A DNA stretch of 64,000 nt from Penicillium oxalicum (Eukaryota; Ascomycota; Eurotiomycetes; Eurotiales; Aspergillaceae): positions 1,860,001-1,924,000 of the forward strand of contig NC_064654.1 of the NCBI RefSeq assembly GCF_001723175.1, read 5' to 3'. Made by a program: the position numbers and the translations under genes. Numbering within the stretch: position 1 is the first letter of the stretch; every line of letters starts with the position of its first letter. Below, in pieces: positions 24,888 through 36,804 of this stretch. The notes beneath the pieces were generated by a model, which was not told the origin of the DNA, made no database searches, and worked only from the letters and a program-made list of their open reading frames with translations.

Positions 24888-27299
24888 TCAATCCATCCCT
24901 CCATAAAATGGGAACTCAATCTGTCCATCCAACGCCGAAATGCAACCATCCTCCTCCTCCCCATACATCATCAACATCATCATCAGATCCATCCCCATCT
25001 CCATCTCCATCTCGCCCTCCCCTTGTCCTCCTCCTCCTTCTTCGCCTTCCCCCTCCATCTTCTCCGTAGTCCAACTCTCACTCGAAGCAGACCTCTCTCG
25101 AAACCGCCACCCACACAACCCAGCCCCCACCTCCAACGCGGACTCGCCACTGCTCGACGAGCCCATCCAACCCTCCAAATCAAACGCCACATTCCGAATC
25201 ACGCTTAGCGCCCATGTCGCCGCCGTCTCCGCCTCCCAATACGAGTCCCGCAACCGGCCCATCACATCCAGACACAGCCTCACGCTCAGAACATCCTCGT
25301 CGCGCTCAGTCGAGGCCGGCGCCGCCCGTTCCAGATCGGCGACGTGGATGATGAGCGCGACGAGGATGGCTGTGACGGCGATGACGGGGAGTCGGTGCTG
25401 CAGGTTATGCTGGTAGAGTTCGGAGGTGATGCGGGAGATTTGGCTGGCGGCGAGTTGGACGCAGGATTTGGAGGTTGGGAAGGGTTGGGATTGATGGAAG
25501 ACGGCGAGGTGGTGTAGAAGATCATGTGGAGGGTGTTGCGGTGGAGGAGGACGGTGGGGTGTTCTAGGGGGCATGAAGAAGAAGAAGAAGAAGAAGAAGA
25601 AGAAGAAGAAAAGGAGGAAGGGGAAGAATGTGGTGATGATTCAGATGGAGGGTTGGCTTGACAGGGTGGTGGGAGGGTGTTTGCCCAGTCGGCGAGGTCA
25701 AGTTCGCAGGGGTGAGGATGATGGGGAGATTGGGTGGACGGCGAGGATGTTTCGGTTTCAGTGTGATTCATATAGTCTGTGTTGTTTTTATTTGTATTTG
25801 TGGTGGTGGTGATGATGCTTCTTAGAGAAATGGTCGAGGAATCAGTATATGTAGTGTGTTTACCCTGGAGGTCCAGGATTTTGCCGATGCAGGTACAGAG
25901 ACGAGCTGTCGCGATGCAGATACTGGCGAGATCCTGCTGAGCTTGCAAGTTCCGTGCAACTGTGCAGGCGGGAGACACGATCTGGATATCAGATGGCAGA
26001 GGGCCAACGTCAAAGTCTTGCTCTGTGAGTGGAGGGTGTCCGAATTCTGTCTGGTCAATGGCCGTTCGACATCGGAGTCGGAGTGCGATGATCGAGTCGG
26101 TCATGTAACAGGCCCACGCGATGCGTTTCCACAGTCGAGGACTGCATTGAAAGCGTGGAGTCAGGTGGATGTCTTGGAAGAGGCCAACCGACCGAGCTAC
26201 GGTGATGGCCGCTTTGATCCAATGTCGACTGTCGTACCCATCTGCTGTGTCGAGTCGCAATGTCATGAGAAGTAGGGTCTGGATAATCGTGATGGGATCC
26301 GACTCATAGCGAAAATTGTATAGAAGCTATTGTGCTCAGATGATTAGTTTGTTTCACTTCATTCTCCATTCCTTTTTTTTTTCTTTTTTTTTGCTCCGCT
26401 CCATCATTCCTCTCCTTCTTCACTCTACTCTTCCGGGACATTCAGACTCACCTTGGCCTTTTGAAAAAAGTCTTCATGCGCCTCCTTTCGGCTCAGGTAT
26501 CCAACTTCCAGGAGGTAGTGCAAGTCGACATAATTTGTAGCCGAGAACATCACAGCCCAATACAAGAGCAAGCTAACCCTACCTGGGCCTCCGCGTCCAT
26601 CATGAATGATTGCCAAAAAGTCCTGCCATTCCAGAATAGGCATCGACGGCAACACGCATTCGATAAAGGTGTGTAGTAGCGCTTGCTGGAGTCGTGCACT
26701 GGGTAGACAGAATACTTGATTCTTTTCCAAATAATCGATCATCTCCTGGCTCATCGTCGGCGGGAGCGGATTAAGAAAGCCTGGGAGGGGATCCGGTCGA
26801 TGTTCGAGGCCCGCCGTCGTGGGAGCCACCGATGCGCCCACATTGGTGAAGGCGTTCCAGAATTCGTCTTCACTGAACGCAGGTGGCGAACTGTATTCCG
26901 TGTTCAAGTGCGCTGCAGAACTTGTAGTGGGGGTAAATTCCCGCAAGAGAGACGTCTTTCGAACGGCGTCGGGGGTAGATGGTGATTGTTTGGGCTTTGA
27001 GGTGGCCATGCAACGACTAATCAAATAGCCGGTGGGATTAATCCAAGACTGTTCCATCTACTCCATCTTCCCTGGTTTGGTTTTGGGTCGGGAGATGAGA
27101 TGGGATGAAGGGGTTGAGTGTCAGCTACATACATGGCCTGGTTTCTTCTTTTGATAATGCACTGGATGCCTTTGCGGGTGCAATTTCGGCATGGTGAGCT
27201 CACAGTCGCGTTGCAGCGCACCTTGGCCATGCGACAAGACTGGCATGCCTTTTGCGCTCTGCCCGAAAGGAACATGGACGGTCTCTTTATCTCGGTCAT
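24888..27299 (-). CDS. Zn2Cys6 transcription factor with fungal-specific regulatory domain; apparent frameshift
   Basis: Nuclear DNA-binding regulator. ATG at 27299. Exon 1 (27129-27299) holds the binuclear zinc cluster CQSCRMAKVRC plus CRNCTRKGIQC (about 19-47); exon 2 is 26452-27057, and exon 3 starts at 26326 (LLYNFRYESDPI). The fungal_trans core is clear: ADGYDSRHWIKAAITVARSV, then SPRLWKRIAWACYMTDSII. A Ser run encoded by a trinucleotide repeat follows. At about 25510 the frame of LLHRNTLHMIFYTT stops matching, and the conserved continuation (LAVFHQSQPF, CVQLAASQISRITSELYQH) lies in another frame until the stop at 24888. A one-base loss after the codons for FYTT explains this. A 59-nt GTCTTC..CAG intron (25444-25502) would also fix the frame but deletes conserved residues. 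The first donor (GTAGCT) is weak. About 740 aa overall. Confidence 0.8.
25574..25610. repeat. (GAA)n trinucleotide repeat coding a poly-Ser run
   Basis: About twelve GAA units on the plus strand, read as TCT codons on the minus strand inside the Zn2Cys6 regulator. Length changes by whole units would keep frame. Confidence 0.9.
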
Positions 27300-27450
27300 G
27301 GTCAAGTTGTGGCGAGTAGCGTCGGGCAGATATTAAGGTCCTCCAGGTTTCTCACTTCAGCCAAATAGAGAGTAGGTAGTTGCTCGTGTGGAACGTGATC
27401 CGTTGATATTTGGGCAATTAAATTCAGCTTCCCACTGAGGGCGGTTGGTA

Positions 27451-27607
27451 GGAAGAGAGAGAGAGAGAGAGAGAGGAGAGAGGAGAGAGAGAAGAGAAGA
27501 GAGAAGGAGGGTCTGGAGGGAATGAGGAGAGAGAGAAGACGGAGAGAGAGAGAGAGAACCGAGAGAGAAGGGAGAGGGGAGAGGAGAGAGGGAGAGAGAG
27601 AGGAGAG
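27451..27607. repeat. Imperfect GA-rich polypurine tract
   Basis: About 155 bp of nearly uninterrupted purines, GAGA and GGAGA units, some 150 bp upstream of the regulator's ATG; polypyrimidine on the coding strand, so it may be part of the 5' leader or promoter. Confidence 0.9.
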
Positions 27608-30554
27608 AAAATCAGAATATCCAGCAAATCCAACACGGGTGATCCACCTCCTGATGGTAGGTTCCTCCTCGTCGATATGGATCCAACCCGTCAATAGTCA
27701 GAGAAGGCGTAGATCAAACTAGTCTTCCAACTGGGAGATCAAGTCGACTATATAGTCCGGGGCCCCGCAATATCAATGGAAATCATCTCACCGGCGGTAC
27801 AGTCCCTATGCCCATCTGCACCAGATGCTCAACATTAAGCTCGAATCCCCTACTCCACCACGAGTCCCAGGCTGGGACCAGCTGCATCCATCGTCATCGG
27901 ACTGGGACTTTTAATGGTTCCAGAGAACTTGGAGCGGCCTGGGCACATTCCACTCTCCCAACGAGGATTGTGGTCGGAGCTGGGGATGTCTCGGCACGTG
28001 GACCGGCGGAAGGTTATTACTCGAAAGGCGGACGGCAGGATGCTGGACTCGATGTGGTCTGGGTTTTTCACCCACATGACAACCGGTCATTGTCTCGTAC
28101 CGAAGAGAGAGAGAGAGAGAGAGTACCACATATTGATGTGCATGTATATCAATTTCCCCCCGATATACACAGTACTACCCCTGTCCTGATGTATGTGTAG
28201 GTTGACACTGAGGATTTCCCCCAACGCTCCCCCCTGTCTTCATTGTAAAGTCAACACAGTACATGGAGTAGGGGGGCCTCCATCGCCACTCGACTACAGA
28301 TTAACATGTTGTAGACATGAGAGTACACCGATTCAACGACTCCCCCTCAGCAATACGTCCTTCAAACTGACACATGTGGTGTACTCAATCTTGCCGACTA
28401 TTATGAAGGGGCTCCCTCAACAAGAATTAACCTTCATGACGTCATCCGGACATTTCCTGCTCGATCGGGTTAAGCGCCACAATCAAAGTGTCGGGAACGG
28501 TGGGTCCTCTGGTTCCAGGCTCTGTGCGCAATCCAACCGTGCGCTTATTCTGTGGTCCTCCAACACCGACCTAAACCAGACAAATATAAAGAGTACAGTA
28601 CGGCCTCAGTTGCCCCGCACAGCCTGCAGTTTATTCTGCGCCAGGCTGAGCTTTGGATGTTGGATAAACTCAAGTTTGGTGGCTTTTTGGTCTACAGTGA
28701 GGGTAACCAAGACGTACTGTACGTAGCGGCGGAACTGGAAATCCCGACGAAATGACCATGGTGTGGAAAAGCGTTCAATAGTGAATTGCATAATTGAAAT
28801 CTCGTGAGCCAGACAGATAATACATACGGACCTTGGATCCTGTCTCCATCCTGGAAATCATTGGAGCCGGCTTCACGGCCGATGACTTTTGAAGTTCTGG
28901 TATCCACACCCCCCCTGAGCACATACCCTACCTACTTTTAATCCCCACCTTAAAAGATGGTCGGAGCTGACGGGACTTACTCCCGGTCAACCCGTGGATG
29001 AGCATCAAGACACGTGAAATATCTCTGTCCAATATTTACTGGATTCCATAGCATCCATTTTGATTTGAAGTCAAAAACCAACAAGCCTCACTACTGTACA
29101 TAACATCCCTCTGTACTTTATTCTGTATCCAGGATTCCTAGGGGTTCAGCACGGGGTCAATTACAGTAGTCTGGAGTCTGGAGTTTGTACCCGGTGTCTT
29201 CTTTCCGTTTTTGGTCGCACCCACACTTATTGAGAGCAACACTCCCCCATCTGCCGACGCCACGAAGATCCAAACGAACATCACAACGTCTCTAATTTCC
29301 TGCTGTAGATTCTCATGCACCTCTGGAAATCCTCCTTGTCCCCCCCGGCCTACCCGGAAGATGTTCTGCGTCCGCGCGGAAAACACCATACCAACCTCCT
29401 AGGGTGTTCTGGATTCGTCGACGATAACAGGTCCACAGAAACCACAGCAGGCGGCGGCGCAGGAGGATAGCTCAGTCCAGTGACAAAAAAATCCGCACTG
29501 GTGTTTCGCACTGTCTTGTATACTCGTCGTAGTACAGTCGACGGGCACAATATCTATGAACTTTCTTCAGGCCAGGGACATGGATCGTGAATCAGGTAAG
29601 AAACAAAAAAATAGAAGCGATTCTCTCTACTGCATCTAGTCCCGAGTATACTCGTCAGTGGCAATTTGCACTTACCCTGCTATCTATGTACATCCGCCTC
29701 GTCGGAGATACGAAAACACAACAGAGCACTTAAGTACTAATAGCCTTCATGCTCCGTAAATACGTAGATCCATCAAACTACCAGCATGCAACTATCAAAT
29801 ACACATGGTACTTTCCCCATCCAGCAATGCAATGCGGTGAGGAGACGGAGACTCATAGAACCAGGCTGTCAGAATTGATATCTCACTCAGTTAATCCAAC
29901 CGGTCAAGTACCGCACGGTTACAGTTGAAAAGTCTCGACTCCATCCCACGGAGCCCAATTACTCTTTTTGGTATCGTAGCTGATAGCAACCCTTCCATTT
30001 CAGAGCAAGGACCCCCAGTACCGTGCATCCCCAGTACACATGCAAAGCACCAGTGGAGATTGCATTAAGTACCTACTTACTAGACTACTATACGTGGCCT
30101 GTCGTTCAAGTTCAAGCGTAGGAATTGTCGAGAATCTCATCCCTCTGTTTTCTTGCGGTGGAGGTACAAGAATGAAATTTTTTTTCATAAAAAAAAAGAA
30201 TTCAAAAAAATTAATAGGTCAGTGAATGAATCCCACTTCCCACCCCCCAAAAAAGAGAAAGACAACCGACAAAAAAAATAACAGACACAAATCCGTCCAA
30301 TTCAGATACTACAGCCCTTACAACATACTGTCTACTCACAAAGAACCCATCCAACGTCGATCAAGTCCCGCCGACTGGCTAATTTGTTGAACCAGTGCTG
30401 ATTGACGCCGGTGTAGAAAAAGAAAAAAAGAAAAAAAGAACGGGGCCGATGGACCGAGTCCGTGGTCGGTCCCGGTCGTCCCCCCCCACTCATCAGTTAA
30501 CTCCTACGTATGGACTTGGCACCTACCCAATGCGGTCATACTACAGTACCCTAC

Positions 30555-30573
30555 TTACTACTCCTAGTAGTAA
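30555..30573. repeat. Short perfect inverted repeat
   Basis: Arms TTACTACT and AGTAGTAA flank CCT. It could form a small hairpin or be a dyad protein site. Confidence 0.6.
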
Positions 30574-31324
30574 AGTACCAGGTAAGAAATGAATAGTCCT
30601 CTCTGTACCCACTTCTGACGGGCAATCTTCTCCGGTGATCGATTGGAAATTGCTTATAATCTGACATGGCCCACCCAGGACCGCCTGGTTCCGAGAGCTA
30701 TGCTTTTTATCTTTTGTTCTTCTTGCTGGTTTTTTTTTCTCCCCTTGGAGTTCCCATTTCCATTCTTATGATTCAAAGGGGGGACGGTCGTCGAGTGTCC
30801 TTTTTTACCTTCCCCCTTGGATTTGGTTTCCCTTCTTTTGTGTCTTTTGATTTCTTTTTCTTTTTCCTTTTGAGGGGGGGGGGCTTGGAAAGCATATTGT
30901 TTGCGGCCAGAATGAGCTTTGAGAGGACGGTTACCTACTTTGTGACTTGATCAATCTCTCTCTTTTTCTCTTGCCCTCGTGCTCCGAGGCAGCTTCGTTC
31001 TCTTGCTCTGGCTTCCTCGGGCTATCAGAGCCTGGCTTGCCCCTACGATCCGACAGTGCCGGGAGGGGCGCATCTCTGAACTATACAAGTTTACTGAAAT
31101 AACAAGCTCTACCGTCCTGCCGGTGGGCTCAGCGCGCTCCATCTGAGCGCAAGAGTCCGTGGGTGGAAAAAGGCTGGCCAAAAAAAAAGAGAACAAGCTT
31201 CTTCTTATTGGCGCTAGACAAGAGAACAAAAAAGAAAATGGCAGGACGAATCCAGGAGGAAGAAGAGATCAACCGGAAAGAAAGGAAGCATCCTCATAAT
31301 ACTGAAAGATTTCGCTGGCAGGCG

Positions 31325-32866
31325 CTATGGAGGCATCGCAACATCGAGCCGGGTATCGACCAAATCAAACCAAAGACCCTCGTACCGACTTTCCCGACAG
31401 GCACGAACCTGGGAAATGAATCCGCGCAGCCGCGTGGCGCTCGAGCTCTGGACTGTAAAGAGTGACAGCTGCTCCCAAATCTCCTCGCCCGGTCCTTCCA
31501 CCTCAATCATCGCCATGGTCAACGGGAACACCACCGGGAGTGCCGACGTATGCTGTGCGGCGGACTGTGCGAATTGGGAAATGATCGTAAAGACACTGAT
31601 GGCCAGGTCCCGCCCCGTCTCGTCCTCGACCCCCAGCGGGTATCGGAGACGGTGAATCACCAGCAAGGCCGCCAGACGGTAGGCATTCGCCTGCGTCATC
31701 ATCGCCAGGACCTCCCACTGTCCGCGCTGGGCGAGCAGATCCGGCGGCTGCGGAGGTTTCCAGTCCAAAATCATCCGTTCTACATCGGCCAGTTGTTCAT
31801 ATATCTCCGAGGGCGACTCCCCCACGGCGAGCACGCTCGTTCGCATCGTATGGCTACACACACAGAGATCATACAGCAGAGGTAAGAGGGTGGCACAGAC
31901 GCCCGCGTAGCGGTCCACAATTACCCGTTCCGTGGGGGGCATGCGGATGATGGGTACCTCTCGTCGGACCAAGCACTCGACCGTGTCAATCAACATGGGG
32001 GTCATGAGCACCGTGTCCATCATCGGGACATGCACCAGTCTCGGCACCCAGGGCTTGGCCGACATGAGAGCACTGCGCACAATGGCATGCGCGGAAGACG
32101 AGTGGGGTGCCGTCAACACATTGAATACGTACATGGTCTGACCCAAGAAGAGCGCACACGCCGCGTCGTAGTCCTGGGTAATTTTGACGTCTCGCAGTCG
32201 CTGGAGACCCTTGGCCGCTTTCAGCATGTCGGGCTCCTGCTGTCGCAGCACGAGGGATCGTTGATACTGGGTCATCATGCCGAGAAACGCCAGATACCCC
32301 TCCGTGAGTGTGGGACCCGAGTAGCGCAAGATCTGGTAGACCGTGGTTTGCGATTCAGAGACAAAGCTCGGCCCCAACATGAAGGGGAGATGAATCACAG
32401 AAAATTGCTGCGGATCGGAGACCGTCCGCAAAGCATCGGACGCCGTTCGCAGGCTCGTCGAGGATGCCAGCAACCTCTCGGGCGCGATGATCGGCGTTGG
32501 ATACCGCGGGGTGTTGGGTACCTCTTCGACAGACTCATTTGATGGCGATATTGATTTGGCACGTCGGATGAGCGACGCTTTCGTCGAGGACGCTCCATCA
32601 GTGGAGATGGGGGAGGTAATTTGTTGCGATCGCGGTTGTGGTGGTGGTGAGCGCGTCCCAAACGGTTGGTCCGAGTCCACACTCCAGACCTGCATCTCCC
32701 CATGAGGAAAGGCCTTTGCGGCTGGTCGCCGCCCGATGCGCCTGTTTCGTCGCGAGGTCGAACAGGCGATTTTGAGGCGTCGACACCGGGTGCACTGTGA
32801 ATCAGTGCCGGTAAAGGTACATTTTTCCTTGCTTGAATAACATCGATCGCATGCCTTGAGGACCAT
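31325..32866 (-). CDS. Zn2Cys6 transcription factor (second), intronless
   Basis: Nuclear regulator of 513 aa read as one exon from ATG 32866. The zinc cluster is at the very N-terminus: CDRCYSSKEKC, then CTRCRRLKIAC (residues 6-35), followed by a basic linker RRNRRIGRRPA. Residues 50-140 are Ser/Pro-rich and presumably disordered. The remainder is helical, with SESQTTVYQILRYSGPTLTE, LGQTMYVFNVLTAPHSSSAH and QANAYRLAALLVIHRLRYPL, matching the layout of the C-terminal domain of Upc2/AflR-like and related small regulators rather than the longer fungal_trans type. Target genes are unknown; neither neighbour suggests a pathway. The flanks are long: 4 kb downstream to the first regulator and 3.9 kb upstream, which carries a CT/GA tract. 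Confidence 0.88.
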   Translation of the reverse strand: MVLKACDRCYSSKEKCTFTGTDSQCTRCRRLKIACSTSRRNRRIGRRPAAKAFPHGEMQVWSVDSDQPFGTRSPPPQPRSQQITSPISTDGASSTKASLIRRAKSISPSNESVEEVPNTPRYPTPIIAPERLLASSTSLRTASDALRTVSDPQQFSVIHLPFMLGPSFVSESQTTVYQILRYSGPTLTEGYLAFLGMMTQYQRSLVLRQQEPDMLKAAKGLQRLRDVKITQDYDAACALFLGQTMYVFNVLTAPHSSSAHAIVRSALMSAKPWVPRLVHVPMMDTVLMTPMLIDTVECLVRREVPIIRMPPTERVIVDRYAGVCATLLPLLYDLCVCSHTMRTSVLAVGESPSEIYEQLADVERMILDWKPPQPPDLLAQRGQWEVLAMMTQANAYRLAALLVIHRLRYPLGVEDETGRDLAISVFTIISQFAQSAAQHTSALPVVFPLTMAMIEVEGPGEEIWEQLSLFTVQSSSATRLRGFISQVRACRESRYEGLWFDLVDTRLDVAMPP

Positions 32867-33090
32867 GTTGGCCGGGTGTCGCAGTGGAAAGGGAAAGGAT
32901 GGGAGGATTAAGCGTAGTCCCGGCCCACACCAGCAAACGTCTGGCCGGTCGGCAATTGTTCCACCAGCAGCAGTCGTAGTGCCAGTCGCAGTAACAGGAC
33001 AAGAAGCAGGGGAATAAGACGATCAGAGTCGGTGATACTCGATGGTCGTAGTCAGCAACCCAGAGGTCAGATCACTTTTGTCTCTCTTCT

Positions 33091-33153
<63 letters not shown>

Positions 33154-36100
33154 CTCTCTCTCTTCCTCACACGGGCCCTCGAGAGCAGCCCAAAACTGTC
33201 GCTGCTTCTCACGACGCTCGTCGTCTTCAATGCGGTGCAATGGCCCTTCTCGCTTGCCGCGATTAGTGCAGGGTAGAGGAGTCGGGTGAGGGAGTGGATC
33301 TGTTCACCTCGATTCTGCCCGAAGACAAGGGAACTCCCTTTGGACTGCACGAGTCGAGGCAGTTCCGGGATGAGTTCCGAGTTTAGTCAGGAATAAACTT
33401 TGAAAAGTTGGGGAACAGACAGACGGGACTCGACACACCCGTGCGGGGCCGAGGGCAAGACGGAAGATGAAAGACAAAGCGTCGTGCGAAAGGAGAACCA
33501 AAGGGCGGGACGGAGAAACTGATGCCAACAGGGAAATCAGGAGGGAGAGGGCTAAAAAAAATTGAAGGTAATGATTGAAGGAGACGGAGTAGAGCGAGGG
33601 AGTGGACGTTTAGGACGTGGATGTGCAAGTGGAGGAGACTGGACCACCGCCAGTATGAGTACGTGAGAAACTGCTTTTAAATGGACTGCTTGATCTTCCT
33701 TCACCCTCTCTCATTCTCTCACGGTCTCTCTCCGCCTCTCTCCCTCTCTCTCCTGCTCTTTTTCAATCCCACCTTGCTGACTTCCTTTTTTCTCCCCTCT
33801 CGGTCTCCTTCAATTCCTTTTTCTCTTGCTTTTTCCCATTCAACTGCGCTCCCCGCTTTCCCCGGGATGGTCCATGGACCAATTGTCCAGTGAATTGGCC
33901 CGTTTAGGCTGTGAATGTTGACCACCCGACGGGGAGCACGGGTTGGTTTCGAGACAGAGCATCAGGGACCCATTTATCAAGGAGTTTGGGGAGCAAGCAA
34001 CGGGATTGAGAGTGTAGCAGAAGGTCGAAAGGAAGATGGGCTCGGTCCATATGGAGAGAAGCAGACCAGAGATACCGGACCAAAGTTCCGACAGTTGCCA
34101 TGTACAGCGCTCCTTCATACCAAATGTTTGCCTTGTGGATGAAGGAGGGTTGGCCGCGCAGGGCCACACGGCTTCCGACAGACGGGTTCCGAGGCAGTGA
34201 GAAGCGCGATTCAACAGGCTCGCCGGGGTTGGAGAGGTCCCCGATGGTGGCGCATCAATCCTCCTGGACCGTCCCCGGCCTCGAGTTGAGAAGCGTCCAG
34301 TGGTCATGGCCTGGCCACTGCAAACTACGAGCTCTACCCATGACAGAAATTCCTCCGTAGAGTATAGTCTCTCTCCACATCGTCTGGCCGCGACCACATC
34401 CATGGCGGGCAGGGAATGTCTCTCGAACTCGTGTCTACTGCTCTGCATCCTCATCGACCTCAGCGAGACCTTGGCCTCGGGGCCTTTGGCAGTGTCGAGA
34501 TTGGGAAACATGACTCATCACCTGCCGGACATCCTGCATGAGTTGGAGAGAGCATCGAGAAGACTAGAGAACCAGAGAACCAGAGCGAGGGCGGTCCTGC
34601 ATTCGATATCGCCTCCCGTCACTCCCTTGAAGCAAATGGCGCCCAACAGACCGGAAGAGGCACGGCGATCACGATCACCGTGGCGCAGACCCGGCGCACC
34701 AGTCATGACCCTGGCAACCTCCACTGCCAAACCGCCGCCAAGCCCGATTTTCCGACCGGGGGATCCTCACCGTGCGAGACATTGCGGGGACTTGGGATTC
34801 ACATCCTGTGAAAAAGAGAGGGTTTGGCGAACGTGAGGGATCTCTCAGGTCCCAGAATCCTCATCCTGCGTGTTGAACGAGATAATATCGATCCAATTCA
34901 ATCCAATTCAGTGACGCGTCCCGGCAGGACCCATCTTCCTCATCGGATCCGAGATGATTGACCCACTGCATTTCTCAGTCTGCGGCAGTCCCCTCTTGGT
35001 GTTTACATCCAGTCGACTAGCGAAACCATACCCACCGCGAATCATCATGATCACCATCCATCAAGGTGGGCGTTTTCCCCCGCTCAATTATTGAACAGTG
35101 AGACATGCGGCGTCTTTGGTGTGGTGTTTTTTTTTCTGCCCTTTCTCCTCCGTTCTATTCTGTTCTGAACAACCCGATAGCGTAATGCCGGGTTCTTGAG
35201 TAAACCATCTGAGTCAACCGGTTCCCCCCTTGCCCTGCTCTCCTCATCGGTCACGCCTCGGCGAGTCCTGCAGTCGATCGGGTGCAGCAGCCTGCAGGCT
35301 TCCGCTCTGCAGATGTACAGTGGCTTGTGCTCTACGACGGTCAACCCGTCCATTCTGCACTCTACAGTAGGGTGTTTGACACGATCCAACGAGACCTTGG
35401 GACGAACAGGTGAGGTGAGCCCGTGACAGATCTGTGAGGCTGGCAGCCCACTCATGTCAATCACGATAGTCCAGTCAAAATTGATGCATCACATCATGAA
35501 TGGGAGTCATATCCAAGTCCCCATGCATCCAGGTTGCGTCCGTTGCAGGCCAAAATGACAGGGTCTTGAAACTTTCTGGAATGCGTCACTGTATTCCTTC
35601 TCAATCTTTCAACCATTGTCAGTCTGCAAAGGTGTCACGTCCAGATGGAGATACTGTAGATAGTGGACTGTGAAGATTGCAGGGGTACTTACTCATGCTA
35701 GTAAAAATCAGGACCTTTCTTCGTACTTCTGTATAGTTGTACAGGGCTAAAGACGGGAATACTGGAACCGGAGTTCTCTCGGCTGATCGGGTTCACTCTC
35801 CTCACTTGCGCAAAGAGTGAAACTTTTCACATTTGATACATTTCGAGTCCCTCATTGACAACTTGCCAGCAACTCATGTCCTCATCTTTCCTCCCCTTTC
35901 ATTCCTCTTCCCCGCCTCATTCACATTCATGCTCATATCCGTCTTCAGGTTCACGTTCATCATAATCCGCGCCCCCACTCTAACCTTACATCAAAGAAAC
36001 CATCTCAACCCTGGAAAAAAGACACTCAGTACTCACCCAGTCACAATATAGTCAACCCTGTCCTCTATACTCCTAAATTAAAGATTCCAACATTCAAATA

Positions 36101-36804
36101 CCCAATCCATCGAAAGATCCTCCCACCTTCCATCAGGATCGACAACGTCCCCCCCCGCGCCCCTTGCCCGTTTCAACCGCTGATCCCAGCCTAGTCCATT
36201 TCCGAATCAGGACTCATCCGCGCGTGCCGCGGTGCCGGAGACATCATTAGACATATTGATCAGCCTTGTAAACTGCACCGTCGATCATCAGTTCCCAAAC
36301 AGGGAAAACCTTGGAAAGTAGGTCAAGGATGAATATGAATCATATCTATGTATCTTGTCCATTGGAAGATGGAATGGGTGGTCGTATGTACCGAATGGAG
36401 GGAGTGGTTAGTACAGATCCTTTTTTTTTGGCTATGAGACCCGTCTATGGTATTGTATAGCAGCTCTATGATATCGACTCCCTCTCTTCTTTCGTTGATA
36501 GCCCTTCAGTATTCCATCGGACGGCCAAGTGAATGATCTCATTCGACTGGTAGAATATGAGTGCATTCTCGATGAATGCAACACTAGAAAGAGTAAAGGG
36601 TAAGGAGAAAGAGAGTCACATCAAAGCATCAATGGTATCATACAGGGGCAGACAATAGTAGTACCAGCAAAAAAAAAGAGGCCCCAGCGCGCAGTCGATC
36701 TTGACGTCGTTCAGGTTCCGTTCCTCTCCGCAAGCTAATCTTGGTGTCGTCCTGGATCTCCTTATCACATCGTTTCACGTGAGACATTAGCAATTCAACC
36801 CGAA
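32867..36804. other. 3.9-kb intergenic region upstream of the second Zn2Cys6 gene
   Basis: Contains the CT tract at 33080-33170 and further pyrimidine-rich DNA at 33700-33830. A 223-codon frame at 33840-34511 (-) has no recognisable domain and Pro/Arg/Ser/Cys-rich shadow-like composition. No RNA gene or mobile element seen. Confidence 0.5.
33080..33170. repeat. (CT)n microsatellite
   Basis: About 90 bp of CT/CTT units on the plus strand, 215-305 bp upstream of the second regulator's ATG, so GA on its coding strand. Confidence 0.95.

Larger units (their letters stand above)
27300..31324. other. 4-kb intergenic region upstream of the first Zn2Cys6 gene
   Basis: Separates two minus-strand regulators. 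It contains the GA tract (27451-27607), a shorter GA run at 28104-28121, A-rich stretches near 30180-30290 and 31180-31230, T-rich stretches near 30730-30870, and many TAC/GTA motifs. The longest frame (28193-28726, +) has no family features. Read as promoter and long leader DNA. Confidence 0.5.

Noticed and set aside
22990..27299. Secondary-metabolite cluster around the P450 and regulator
   Set aside because: No polyketide synthase, NRPS, terpene cyclase or DMATS gene nearby; the P450 type is for fatty acid or alkane oxidation.
28193..28726. 177-codon plus-strand open frame
   Set aside because: No family features, no splice partners, composition typical of chance frames in this spacer.
33080..33170. 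Peptide Leu-Ser repeats read from the CT tract
   Set aside because: Frames through the microsatellite are open only because of the repeat; this is non-coding upstream DNA.
33840..34511. 223-codon minus-strand open frame
   Set aside because: Pro/Ser/Arg/Cys-rich without any domain, lies in pyrimidine-rich promoter-like DNA, and other frames there are open as well.
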